From assembly GCF_900105925.1 (NCBI RefSeq), contig NZ_LT629791.1, positions 3,383,278-3,447,277 of the forward strand: a stretch of DNA of 64,000 nucleotides, written 5' to 3'. Each line of letters opens with the position of its first letter. Position 1 is the stretch's first letter. Source of the DNA: Jiangella alkaliphila. Its GTDB lineage: Bacteria > Actinomycetota > Actinomycetes > Jiangellales > Jiangellaceae. Of this stretch, positions 1 to 7,700 are shown piece after piece. The notes beneath the pieces were generated by a model. That model had not been told where the DNA came from. It was given only the letters and a program-made list of their open reading frames with translations, and made no database searches. The position numbers and the translations under genes are program-made.

Positions 1-28
1 AACCTCATTTCTGGGTTAGCTGATCTGA

Positions 29-1273
29 TCATTCCGGCGCCGTGAGACGGGCGGCCTTGTCTTCCAGGTAGCGCTGTTCGGGCAGGCTCGTGGTGCGCTG
101 TGCGGCCAGCCGGTACGCGGCCCGCGCGGCGTCGTCGTCGCCGGCCATCTCGAGCAGGTGCGCGCGCACCGCCTCGAGCCGGTGGTGCTCGGCCAGCCGG
201 CTGTCGCCGGACAGCGTCTCGAGCAGCGCCAGCCCGGCCTGCGGCCCGTCGGCCATGGCGACGGCGACGGCGTGGTTGAGCGTGACCATCGGGTTGGGGG
301 AGAGCCGCTCCAGCACCTCGTACAGCGCCACGATCTGCGGCCAGTCGGTGTCGTCGGCGGCCGGCGCCTCGTCGTGCACCGCCGCGATGGCCGCCTGCAC
401 CTGGTACGGGCCCAGCTCGGCACGCTCGAGTGCACCGGTGACAAGCGCGACGCCCTCGTCGATGGCCGCCTTGTCCCAGCGGCTGCGGTCCTGCTCGGCC
501 AGCGGCACCAGGCTGCCGTCGTCGCCGGTGCGGGCCGGTCGCCGCGCGTCGGTGAGCAGCATCAGCGCCAGCAACCCGGTGATTTCGCCGTCGCCGGGCA
601 GCAGTCGGTGCACCTGGCGGGTCAGCCGGATCGCCTCGGCGGCCAGCTCGACCCGCTGCAGGTCGGCGCCGGACGTGGCCGTGTAGCCCTCGTTGAAGAT
701 CAGGTAGAGCACGTGCAGGACGGCGCGCTGGCGGTCGGCGCGGTCCTCCTCGGGCGGCAGGTCGAACCGGGCGCCGGCGGTCTTGATGCTCTGCTTCGCC
801 CGGCTGATCCGCTGCCCCATGGTCGACTCGGGCACCATGAACGCCCGCGCGATCTGCGTGGTCGTGAGACCGCCGACGGCGCGCAGCGTCAGCGCCACCT
901 GCGACGGCGCCGACAGCGCCGGGTGGCAGCACATGAACAGCAGCGTCAGCGTGTCGTCGGTGTCGGGCGGCTGCTCGTCGGCGGGCGGGGCGGCGAACTG
1001 GCCGTCGGACGGGGTCAGCGCGGCCGCCGTCTCCTCCCGCCGGCGCCGGGCCGACTCGCTGCGCAGCTGGTCGGTGAGCCGCCGCGACGCGACGGTGATG
1101 AGCCACGCCCGCGGGTTGTCGGGCACGCCGTCGTCGGGCCACTGCACGGCGGCCGCCAGCAGCGCGTCCTGGACGGCGTCCTCGGCCGCGTCGAAGTGGC
1201 CGTAGCGGCGCACCAGCGCACCCAGCACCTGCGGCGCCTGCTCGCGCAGCAGGTCCTCGATTCCCCCGTCCAT
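29..1273 (-). CDS. ECF RNA polymerase sigma factor with C-terminal DUF6596-type domain (ECF42-like)
   Basis: Directs RNA polymerase to a specific promoter set. About 414 residues, roughly twice a minimal ECF sigma. The N-terminal half carries sigma region 2 (FDAAEDAVQDALLAAA, then NPRAWLITVASRRLTDQLR) and region 4 (LTLRAVGGLTTTQIARAFMVPESTMGQRISRAK). The C-terminal half is alpha-helical and TPR-like, with LNHAVAVAMADGPQAGLALL, as in the ECF42 group. I chose ATG 1273 because GGGGCG lies just upstream; the frame stays open to a GTG at 1297 without a good ribosome site. ECF42 sigmas usually sit beside a YCII/DGPF-domain gene. None is visible here, since the gene ends 28 bases from the window edge. 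It follows znuB closely on the same strand but is unlikely to be functionally tied to zinc uptake. Confidence 0.9.
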   Translation of the reverse strand: MDGGIEDLLREQAPQVLGALVRRYGHFDAAEDAVQDALLAAAVQWPDDGVPDNPRAWLITVASRRLTDQLRSESARRRREETAAALTPSDGQFAAPPADEQPPDTDDTLTLLFMCCHPALSAPSQVALTLRAVGGLTTTQIARAFMVPESTMGQRISRAKQSIKTAGARFDLPPEEDRADRQRAVLHVLYLIFNEGYTATSGADLQRVELAAEAIRLTRQVHRLLPGDGEITGLLALMLLTDARRPARTGDDGSLVPLAEQDRSRWDKAAIDEGVALVTGALERAELGPYQVQAAIAAVHDEAPAADDTDWPQIVALYEVLERLSPNPMVTLNHAVAVAMADGPQAGLALLETLSGDSRLAEHHRLEAVRAHLLEMAGDDDAARAAYRLAAQRTTSLPEQRYLEDKAARLTAPE

Positions 1274-1309
1274 TCGCCCCATTGTGAGGCATGGCACCGA
1301 CAGCGTCGG

Positions 1310-2299
1310 TCAGTGTTCGTCGTAGTGGCGGCCGTGCGCGGCGTGCAGGTGGCCGTCGTGCAGGTAGTCGGTGTGGTCGCCGTGCTCGACGGTGGGATGT
1401 CCGCACTCGGGTTCGTGCTGGTGCGGATGCTGTTCGGTGGTGACGTGCGCGCCGGTGACCCGCGGATCCTCGCCGTTGACGGCGGCCGCGGCGCGCCGGC
1501 GGCGCAGCAGCGAACCGGCCGGCCAGGCCAGCACGAACCCGGCCAGCGACGCGACGACGATGCTGGCGCCCGGCGCGACGTCGACGTAGTACGAGAACAC
1601 CACGCCGCCCAGCGACGGCACCACGCCGAGCACCATCGCCAGCGCGAACGTCGTCCGGAAGCTACGCGTCAGCTGCTGCGACGTCGCCACCGGCACGACC
1701 ATCAGCGCGCTGACCAGCAGCAGCCCCACCGTCCGCATGGCGACGGTCACGGTGACCGCGGCCATGACGGCGATCAGCATGCTGTACAGCCGCACCGGCA
1801 GGCCGCTGGCGCGGGCGAACTCCTCGTCCTGGCAGACGGCGAACAGCTGCGGCGCCAGCCCCACGGCCAGCACGATGACCACGACCGCCAGGACGGCGAC
1901 CACCCACAGGTCGTCGGCCGACACCGTCGTGATCGAGCCGAACAGGTACGTGTTCAGGGTCGCCGCGGTGCTGCCGGCCAGCCCGGTGATCAGCACGCCG
2001 CCGGCGATGCCGCCGTAGAACAGCATCGCCAGCGCGACGTCGGCCGACGCGCGGCCATTGGCCCGCACGACGTCGATGGCCAGCGCGCCGAGCACGGCCA
2101 CCGCCACCGACGTCCACACCGGCGCCCAGCCGGTCAGCAGGCCGATGGCGACACCGGTCAGCGCGACGTGCCCGAGCCCGTCGCCCATCAGGGCCAGCCG
2201 CCGCTGCACCAGGTAGGTGCCGACGGCGGGCGCGGCCAGGCCGGTGAGGACGGCCGCGATCAGCGCCCGCTGCATGAAGTCGTAGTCGAGAAAGCTCAT
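1310..2299 (-). CDS. znuB: Zinc ABC transporter permease ZnuB with His-rich C-terminal tail
   Basis: Membrane permease of a high-affinity zinc importer (ABC-3 family), 329 residues. It starts MSFLDYDFMQRALIAAV and has the family hallmarks GTYLVQRRLALMGDGLGHVAL and about eight hydrophobic segments. The start ATG overlaps the znuC stop (ATGA, 2296-2299), so the two are translationally coupled. Residues 285-329 form a tail with 13 histidines plus one Cys, including ECGH, HGDH, YLHDGHLH and HYDEH. Ordinary ZnuB proteins end shortly after the last membrane segment, so this looks like a fused zinc-binding extension. The assignment to zinc rather than manganese rests on the divergent zur, the Zur box and the His-rich partner lipoprotein. 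Confidence 0.93.
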   Translation of the reverse strand: MSFLDYDFMQRALIAAVLTGLAAPAVGTYLVQRRLALMGDGLGHVALTGVAIGLLTGWAPVWTSVAVAVLGALAIDVVRANGRASADVALAMLFYGGIAGGVLITGLAGSTAATLNTYLFGSITTVSADDLWVVAVLAVVVIVLAVGLAPQLFAVCQDEEFARASGLPVRLYSMLIAVMAAVTVTVAMRTVGLLLVSALMVVPVATSQQLTRSFRTTFALAMVLGVVPSLGGVVFSYYVDVAPGASIVVASLAGFVLAWPAGSLLRRRRAAAAVNGEDPRVTGAHVTTEQHPHQHEPECGHPTVEHGDHTDYLHDGHLHAAHGRHYDEH

Positions 2300-3051
2300 C
2301 CGAACAGGCCCGCCCCGTAGTCCTCGCGATGGTCGTCGTGGTGGTCGGGCTGTCCGGTCAGGGTCGTCAGCGGGGTCGGCAGCGGGCCGTCGTGCACGAC
2401 GCGGCCGCCGTCGAGTACGACGCCGCGGTCGACCAGCGGCGCCAGCGGGCCCATCTCGTGCAGCACCAGCAGCACCGTCCGGCCCGACGCGACGAACGTG
2501 CGCAGCGCGCGGGCGAACGCCTCCTGGCTGCGGCGGTCGACGCCGGCATTGGGCTCGTCGAGCACCATGAGATCGGGCTCGGACGCGGCCGCGCGGGCGA
2601 TGAGCACCCGCTGCTGCTGGCCGCCGGACAGGCTCGAGACGCTGCGGCCGGCGTGCTCGGCCAGCCCGACCAGCTCGATCGCGTGCTCGACGGCGTCGCG
2701 GTCGGCCTTGCGGGCCGGCCGGAACAGCTTGCGCCGGGCCAGCCGCCCCGCGGCGACGACCTCGCGCACCGTCGCCGGGACCCCGGCCGCCGCCGTCGTG
2801 CGCTGCGGCACGTAGCCGATGCGCCACCAGTCGCGAAACGACTTCAGCGGGGTGCCGAACAGCCGCACCTCGCCGGCGCTCGCCGGCACCAGGCCGACCG
2901 CCGCCCGGACCAGCGTGGACTTGCCCGAACCGTTGGCGCCCAGCAGCGTGACGACCTCGCCCTCGACGACCTTGAGCTCGACGCCGTGCAGCACCGGGCG
3001 GTCGTCGAGCTCGACCCGCAGCCCGTGGACGTCGACGACGGCTGCTCTCAT
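2296..3051 (-). CDS. znuC: Zinc ABC transporter ATP-binding protein ZnuC
   Basis: Cytoplasmic ATPase that powers zinc import with ZnuB and ZnuA; 251 residues, the usual length. Walker A GANGSGKST is at 38-46, the Q-loop around YVPQR at 80-84, the ABC signature LSGGQQQR at 141-148 and Walker B LMVLDEP at 161-167, followed by the D-loop and the switch His in LVLHEMG. The gene begins 13 bases after the znuA stop and overlaps znuB by 4 bases, so znuACB is one transcript repressed from the Zur box upstream of znuA. Confidence 0.95.
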   Translation of the reverse strand: MRAAVVDVHGLRVELDDRPVLHGVELKVVEGEVVTLLGANGSGKSTLVRAAVGLVPASAGEVRLFGTPLKSFRDWWRIGYVPQRTTAAAGVPATVREVVAAGRLARRKLFRPARKADRDAVEHAIELVGLAEHAGRSVSSLSGGQQQRVLIARAAASEPDLMVLDEPNAGVDRRSQEAFARALRTFVASGRTVLLVLHEMGPLAPLVDRGVVLDGGRVVHDGPLPTPLTTLTGQPDHHDDHREDYGAGLFG

Positions 3052-3064
3052 GGGGTCACCGTAC

Positions 3065-4021
3065 TCAGGAACATTCGTTGGCGGTCCGCAGCGTCTCCAG
3101 GTTGGCCCGCATCAGGCTGAAGTAGTCCTGGTCGGCGGTGTCGTCGGTGAGCCCCTCGATCGGGTCGAGCACCGCCGCCTCGATGCCGAGGTCGCTCGCC
3201 AGCGTCTCGGCGACGTCCGGGCTGACGAGGCGCTCGTAGAAGATCGTCGTGACGCCCTCGGCCTGGACGACGTCGTGCACCTCGGCCAGCCGCTCCGGCG
3301 ACGGCTCGGCCTCGGGGTCGATGCCGGAGATGCCGACCTGCTCGAGGTCGTACCGGTGGGCGAGGTAGCCGAACGCCTCGTGCGCGACGACGATCACCCG
3401 CTGGGTGCACTGGGCCAGGCCGGCCTCGTACTCCTGGTCGAGGGTCTCGAGGTCAGCGCTCAGCGCCTCGGCGTTGTCCCGGTAGTCGTCGGCGTTGTCT
3501 GGGTCGGCCTCGGCCAGCCGGTCCGCGACGGCGTCGGCGATCGGCTCGAGGTTCGTCGGGTCGAGCCAGATGTGCGGGTCGCCGGCGAGGTCGCCGTGGT
3601 CGTGGCCCTCGTGCTCCTCTTCGCTCTCGCCCTCGTGCTCGTCCTCGGGGTTGTCGAGCAGCTCGACCAGGCCCGCGACGTCGACGGCGCGGTCCTCGGC
3701 GTTCTGCTCGACCGCCTCGTCGACGGACGGCTGGAACCCGGCCAGGTACACGACGAGGTCGGCGTCGGCGATCTCGCCGACCTGACGGGCGGTCAGCTCG
3801 AGGTCGTGCGGCTCACCGCCGGCCTGGGTGAGGTTCTCGACGGTGGCGTAGTCGCCCGCGACACGTTCGGTCACGAAGGCCAGCGGGTAGAACGACGCGG
3901 CGACGACCGGGCCGTCGCCGCCGCCCGCGACGGGGTCGTCGTCGGACCCACAGGCCGTGAGGGCCAGGCCGGCGAGGGCGACGGTGCTCAGCGCGGCCGC
4001 GGCCGCACGACGGTTCTTCAT
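3065..4021 (-). CDS. znuA: Zinc ABC transporter substrate-binding lipoprotein ZnuA
   Basis: Extracytoplasmic zinc-capturing lipoprotein, cluster A-I binding protein, 318 residues. A lipoprotein signal ends at ALTAC with Cys24. Likely zinc ligands are His72 in GEPHD, His150 in DPHIW and the later AHEAFGYLAHRYD, the pattern of ZnuA/TroA proteins. Residues 125-145 form the acidic, His-rich flexible loop (EDEHEG, EEEHEGHDHG) typical of zinc rather than manganese binders. I chose ATG 4021. An upstream in-frame TTG at 4048 would place the start inside the Zur operator and give a poor signal peptide. First gene of znuACB. Confidence 0.94.
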   Translation of the reverse strand: MKNRRAAAAALSTVALAGLALTACGSDDDPVAGGGDGPVVAASFYPLAFVTERVAGDYATVENLTQAGGEPHDLELTARQVGEIADADLVVYLAGFQPSVDEAVEQNAEDRAVDVAGLVELLDNPEDEHEGESEEEHEGHDHGDLAGDPHIWLDPTNLEPIADAVADRLAEADPDNADDYRDNAEALSADLETLDQEYEAGLAQCTQRVIVVAHEAFGYLAHRYDLEQVGISGIDPEAEPSPERLAEVHDVVQAEGVTTIFYERLVSPDVAETLASDLGIEAAVLDPIEGLTDDTADQDYFSLMRANLETLRTANECS

Positions 4022-4042
4022 GGGACACATTCTCATCAAGAG

Positions 4043-4057
4043 TGACAACCATTGTCA
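4043..4057. promoter_or_regulatory. Zur box between znuA and zur
   Basis: TGACAACCATTGTCA is a perfect inverted repeat (6-bp arms, 3-bp centre) in the 115-bp gap between the divergent znuA and zur. It fits the form of actinobacterial Zur operators, 15-bp AT-leaning palindromes beginning TGA and ending TCA. It lies 22 bases upstream of the znuA ATG, where bound Zur would block transcription of znuACB and perhaps zur itself. Confidence 0.8.
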
Positions 4058-4136
4058 AAACGACGCAGCGCTCGTCTCCGATGGACGTTCGGAGATAGAC
4101 TGTGTTGGGAATGAGAATCGACAGGGAGCGACTCAG

Positions 4137-4547
4137 GTGACGGTACGCGAACAGCCGGCCAAGGAGCACCGCCGGACACGGCAGCGCGCCGCGGTCGACG
4201 AGGTGCTCGACCAGACCGACGACTTCATCAGCGCCCAGGAGTTGCACGCCCTGCTGCGCGCCCGCGGCGCCGGCGTCGGACTCGCCACCGTCTACCGCAC
4301 CCTGCAGACCCTCGCCGACGACGGCCGGGTCGACGTCCTGCGCTCCGACGCCGGCGAGTCGGTCTACCGCCGCTGCGTCCGCGAAGAGCACCACCACCAC
4401 CTGGTCTGCCGGTCCTGCGGCGCCACGGTGGAGATCTCCGGCCCGACGGTCGAGCGCTGGGCCAAGTCCATCGCCGACCAGCACGGCTACTCCGACGTCT
4501 CGCACACGCTGGAGATCTTCGGCACTTGCCCCCGCTGCGCCGCCTGA
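4137..4547 (+). CDS. zur: Fur-family zinc uptake regulator Zur
   Basis: Zinc-dependent repressor, 136 residues. A winged helix spans about 10-80, with the recognition helix near GLATVYRTLQTLADDG (48-63). The dimerisation domain has the regulatory metal cluster EEHHHHLVC and two structural zinc pairs, Cys91/Cys94 and Cys131/Cys134 (CPRC). I chose GTG 4137 because AGGGAG precedes it; the reading frame is open further upstream but runs back through the Zur box into znuA. Divergent from znuACB, which supports Zur over Fur or Nur. The C-terminus DQHGYSDVSHTLEIFGTCPRC is typical of Zur. Confidence 0.93.
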   Translation: MTVREQPAKEHRRTRQRAAVDEVLDQTDDFISAQELHALLRARGAGVGLATVYRTLQTLADDGRVDVLRSDAGESVYRRCVREEHHHHLVCRSCGATVEISGPTVERWAKSIADQHGYSDVSHTLEIFGTCPRCAA

Positions 4548-4678
4548 CCCCCCGCGCCCGCGGATGGTGAATCGGGTCGCGTGGGGACGGTCGCCGCTGG
4601 TCGGCGGCGGTGCGTCCCGGTGGGCGAGCGAGCCATTGCTCCGTTCCGAAACGTCCCGGTAACGTCGTTGGCGTCGGT

Positions 4679-4692
4679 CTAATACGTATTAG
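4679..4692. promoter_or_regulatory. 14-bp perfect palindrome overlapping the ribosome site of the sialidase gene
   Basis: CTAATACGTATTAG is a perfect palindrome and an AT-rich island in a GC-rich region. It ends inside the Shine-Dalgarno AGGAGG, about 8 bases before the GTG start of the sialidase fusion gene. This position suits a repressor operator. The half-site does not identify the regulator family; GntR or TetR types are possible. Confidence 0.55.
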
Positions 4693-4700
4693 GAGGCGGC

Positions 4701-7700
4701 GTGCGACGGCGGACGTGGCGAGCGTGGCGGACGACGGCAGCGGTGGCCGCTGCCGTGGCAACAGGGGTGGCGGCAGGAATGGCGCCGGCGACGGCCGAAC
4801 CGGCCGCGCCCGCAGCGGTGCCGGCGGCTGACACCGTCGCCGACCGGCCGGGGGAGTTCGACGAGACCGTGCTCTGGGACTCGGCCGAGGGCGGCGAGCA
4901 CGAGAGCTACCACGTGCAGGGCCTGGCGGTGACGCCGTCGGACACCATCCTGGCCTTCACCGAGGGCCGGCACGACGTCTGCGACGCCGGGCCGCGCGAC
5001 ATCGTCCTGCGCCGCAGCACCGACGGCGGCGACTCGTGGGAGCCGAGCCGCGTCGTCGTCCCGTCGGAGAACGGCCAGTCGTGGGGCAACCCGACGCCGG
5101 TGGTCGACCGCGACACCGGCGAGATCTTCCTGTTCTTCGGCCTCTCGCTGCTCGACCCGGGCAACACCGGCTGCTCCGGCGACCGCCAGGAGATCTACCT
5201 GAGCCGCAGCACCGACGACGGCGTCACGTGGACCGCGCCGGTGGTGCTGGACGAGCTGTTCGCGGGCAACCCGTACGAGTGGACGCTGCACGGCCCCGGT
5301 CCCGGCCACGGCATCCAGCTGCAGGACGGCCGGCTGGTCATGCAGGTGCTGCACCGCCGCGAGGTCGTCGGGCACACCACACCCGAGCGGCTCTACGGCG
5401 TCTCGGTGATCTACAGCGACGACCACGGCGCCACCTGGCAGGCCGGCGAGCCGATTCCCGTCGACGTCAACTACCCGATCAACGAGAGCCGCATCTACGA
5501 GCGCGGCGACGGCGCGATCGTCGTCAACGGGCGGTCGGCGGCGGGCGGGCACCGGCAGCGGATCAGCGCCGTCAGCGCCGACGGGGGCGAGACCTGGTCC
5601 GACCCGGTGCTCGAGCCCGCGACCGGCCGCTACACCGCCGTCGACGCCGGATTCCTGCGGTTCGAGGGTCCCGACGGCGTCAGCCGGCTGCTGCACGCCC
5701 GGCCGGACTCCGCCCGCCGCGAGGCGCTCACCCTGTCCGTCAGCTACGACGACGGCGCGACGTACCGGTACGACACGATCGTCAACCCGGGCCCGTCGTA
5801 CTACTCCGACCTCGCGGTGCTGTCCGACGGCACGATCCTGCTGTTCTACGGCCGCGACGGGGAGATCCTCGGCTCGCCGGCCCGGCTGGTGATGGCCCGG
5901 CTCGACCTCGCCTGGCTGACGGACGGCCGCGACACCGGCTCCGGGACGGGAATCACCGAGCACGCGGTCGAGCTCGGCGGCGCCGCCGGCGCGAAGACCC
6001 GGCCGCCCGCCGGCCCGCCGGCCACGCAGACCGTCAGCCCGGACGTCGCCGGCGGGAACGATGCCGTCGTCGGCGGCGCGCCCGTGGCCACCGACGGCGG
6101 GTTGGTCCTGGACGGCGACGACCACCTGGAGATCCCCGCGACCGACGCGGTCCGGGGGGCCGGCGACACGTTCACCGCGTCGGCCTGGTTCCGCACCGGC
6201 GCGACGGAGAGCCAGGCGATCCTGTGGGCCTTCGGCTGGGGCTCGGCCACGCCGCAGTGGTGGCTGCGTGCCGAGCCGGGCAGCAACCGGATCCAGGCGC
6301 TCGTCGACGCCGGCCAGGCGACGGCCACGCTCACCGCGCCCGGCGCGTACGCCGACGACGAGTGGCACCACGTCGCGCTCGCTCGGGGCGGCGGCACGAT
6401 CGAGCTGTACGTCGACGGCGTCCGAGTCGCCCAGGCGGCGTCCCCGACCGGCAGCCTGGCGTTCAGCGCCCGCGAGGGGATCCACATCGGCCAGCGGCCG
6501 GACGGCGCCAACCGGCTCACCGGCGGAGTCGACGATGTCCGGCTGTACGACCGGGTACTGACCGCGGACGAGGTCGCCGCGCTCGCGTCCGCCCGGACCG
6601 CGGAAGGCGCCGCCGGCCCCGTCGTCCACCTGCCGCTGGACGAGACCGTCCGCGAGCGGGTCCCGCAGCCGGCGCCGTCGGTGATCGAGGACGAGAACGC
6701 CCGCGGCGGTGCCGCACTGACGTACTCCGCGACCGGCCCCGGCGACTACCTGGAGCTGCCGTTCCGGCTGGCCCGCGACGACGGAGCGTTCGAGGTCGCC
6801 GTCCGGTACGCGCGCGGCCAGGACGCCGGCCGGATCGAGGTGAGCATCGACGGGCAGGTGCTGCCCGACGGTGTGCTCGACCCGAGCCTGGACAGCGGCA
6901 GCGCCTACCAGACGTACCAGCACGGCACCGTCGACCTCGAGCGCGGGCTGCACCGGATCAGGTTCACACTGCTGGAGCCCGGCCGGCTCGGCGGCACGAC
7001 GATCGCGCCGGACGAGCTCACGCTGATCGCCGCCGGGCAGCCGTCCGACGAGGCGAGCCGCGACGTCGTGGTCGACGACGAGTCGGTCGGCGCGTTCCGG
7101 ATGACCGGCACCTGGAGCCGCGCCACCGGGCAGGCCGGCCACCCGTACTACGGCGTCAGCTACCGGTCCGCGCCGGCCGGCGCCGGCGACCGCACCGCGA
7201 GCTGGCAGGTCGACGTGCCGGTCACGGGGGAGTACCACGTCCTCGCCTGGGCGGTCGCGCACGCCAACCGGGCCTCCGACGCGCCGTTCACCGTCCACCA
7301 CGCCGACGGCGCGACGACGGTCCGGCTCGACCAGCGGGGCCAGGCCCGGGTCGTCGGCGACTCGCGGCCGGGCGTCTGGGTCGACCTCGGCGCGTACCGG
7401 TTCGAGGCGGGCGCGGCCGGGCGGGTGGAGTTGTCCAACACCGCCGACGGGTTCGTCATCGCCGACGCGGTCATGGTCACCCGCGACCCGGTGCCGGGCG
7501 GGGTGGGCGACGTGACGGCGGCCGCCGCGTCGCCGTCGTCGGTGCGGGTGTCGTGGGCGGCGGTCGACGGCGCCGACGGCTACGACGTCGAGGTGCGGGC
7601 CGCCGGGACGGAGCTGTGGACGCTGGCCGGGCGCGTCGGCGCCGATGCGACGTCGCTGGACGTCACCGGGCTGGCGCCGTCGACGGCGTACGAGGTCCGC

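Noticed and set aside
4022-4048. Upstream TTG 4048 as the znuA start
   Set aside because: It lies within the Zur palindrome and adds nine residues that spoil the lipoprotein signal; ATG 4021 fits better.
4104-4125. Possible second Zur or Fur box (GGGAATGAGAATCGA) in front of zur
   Set aside because: AT-leaning and suggestive, but the two halves do not form a good inverted repeat.
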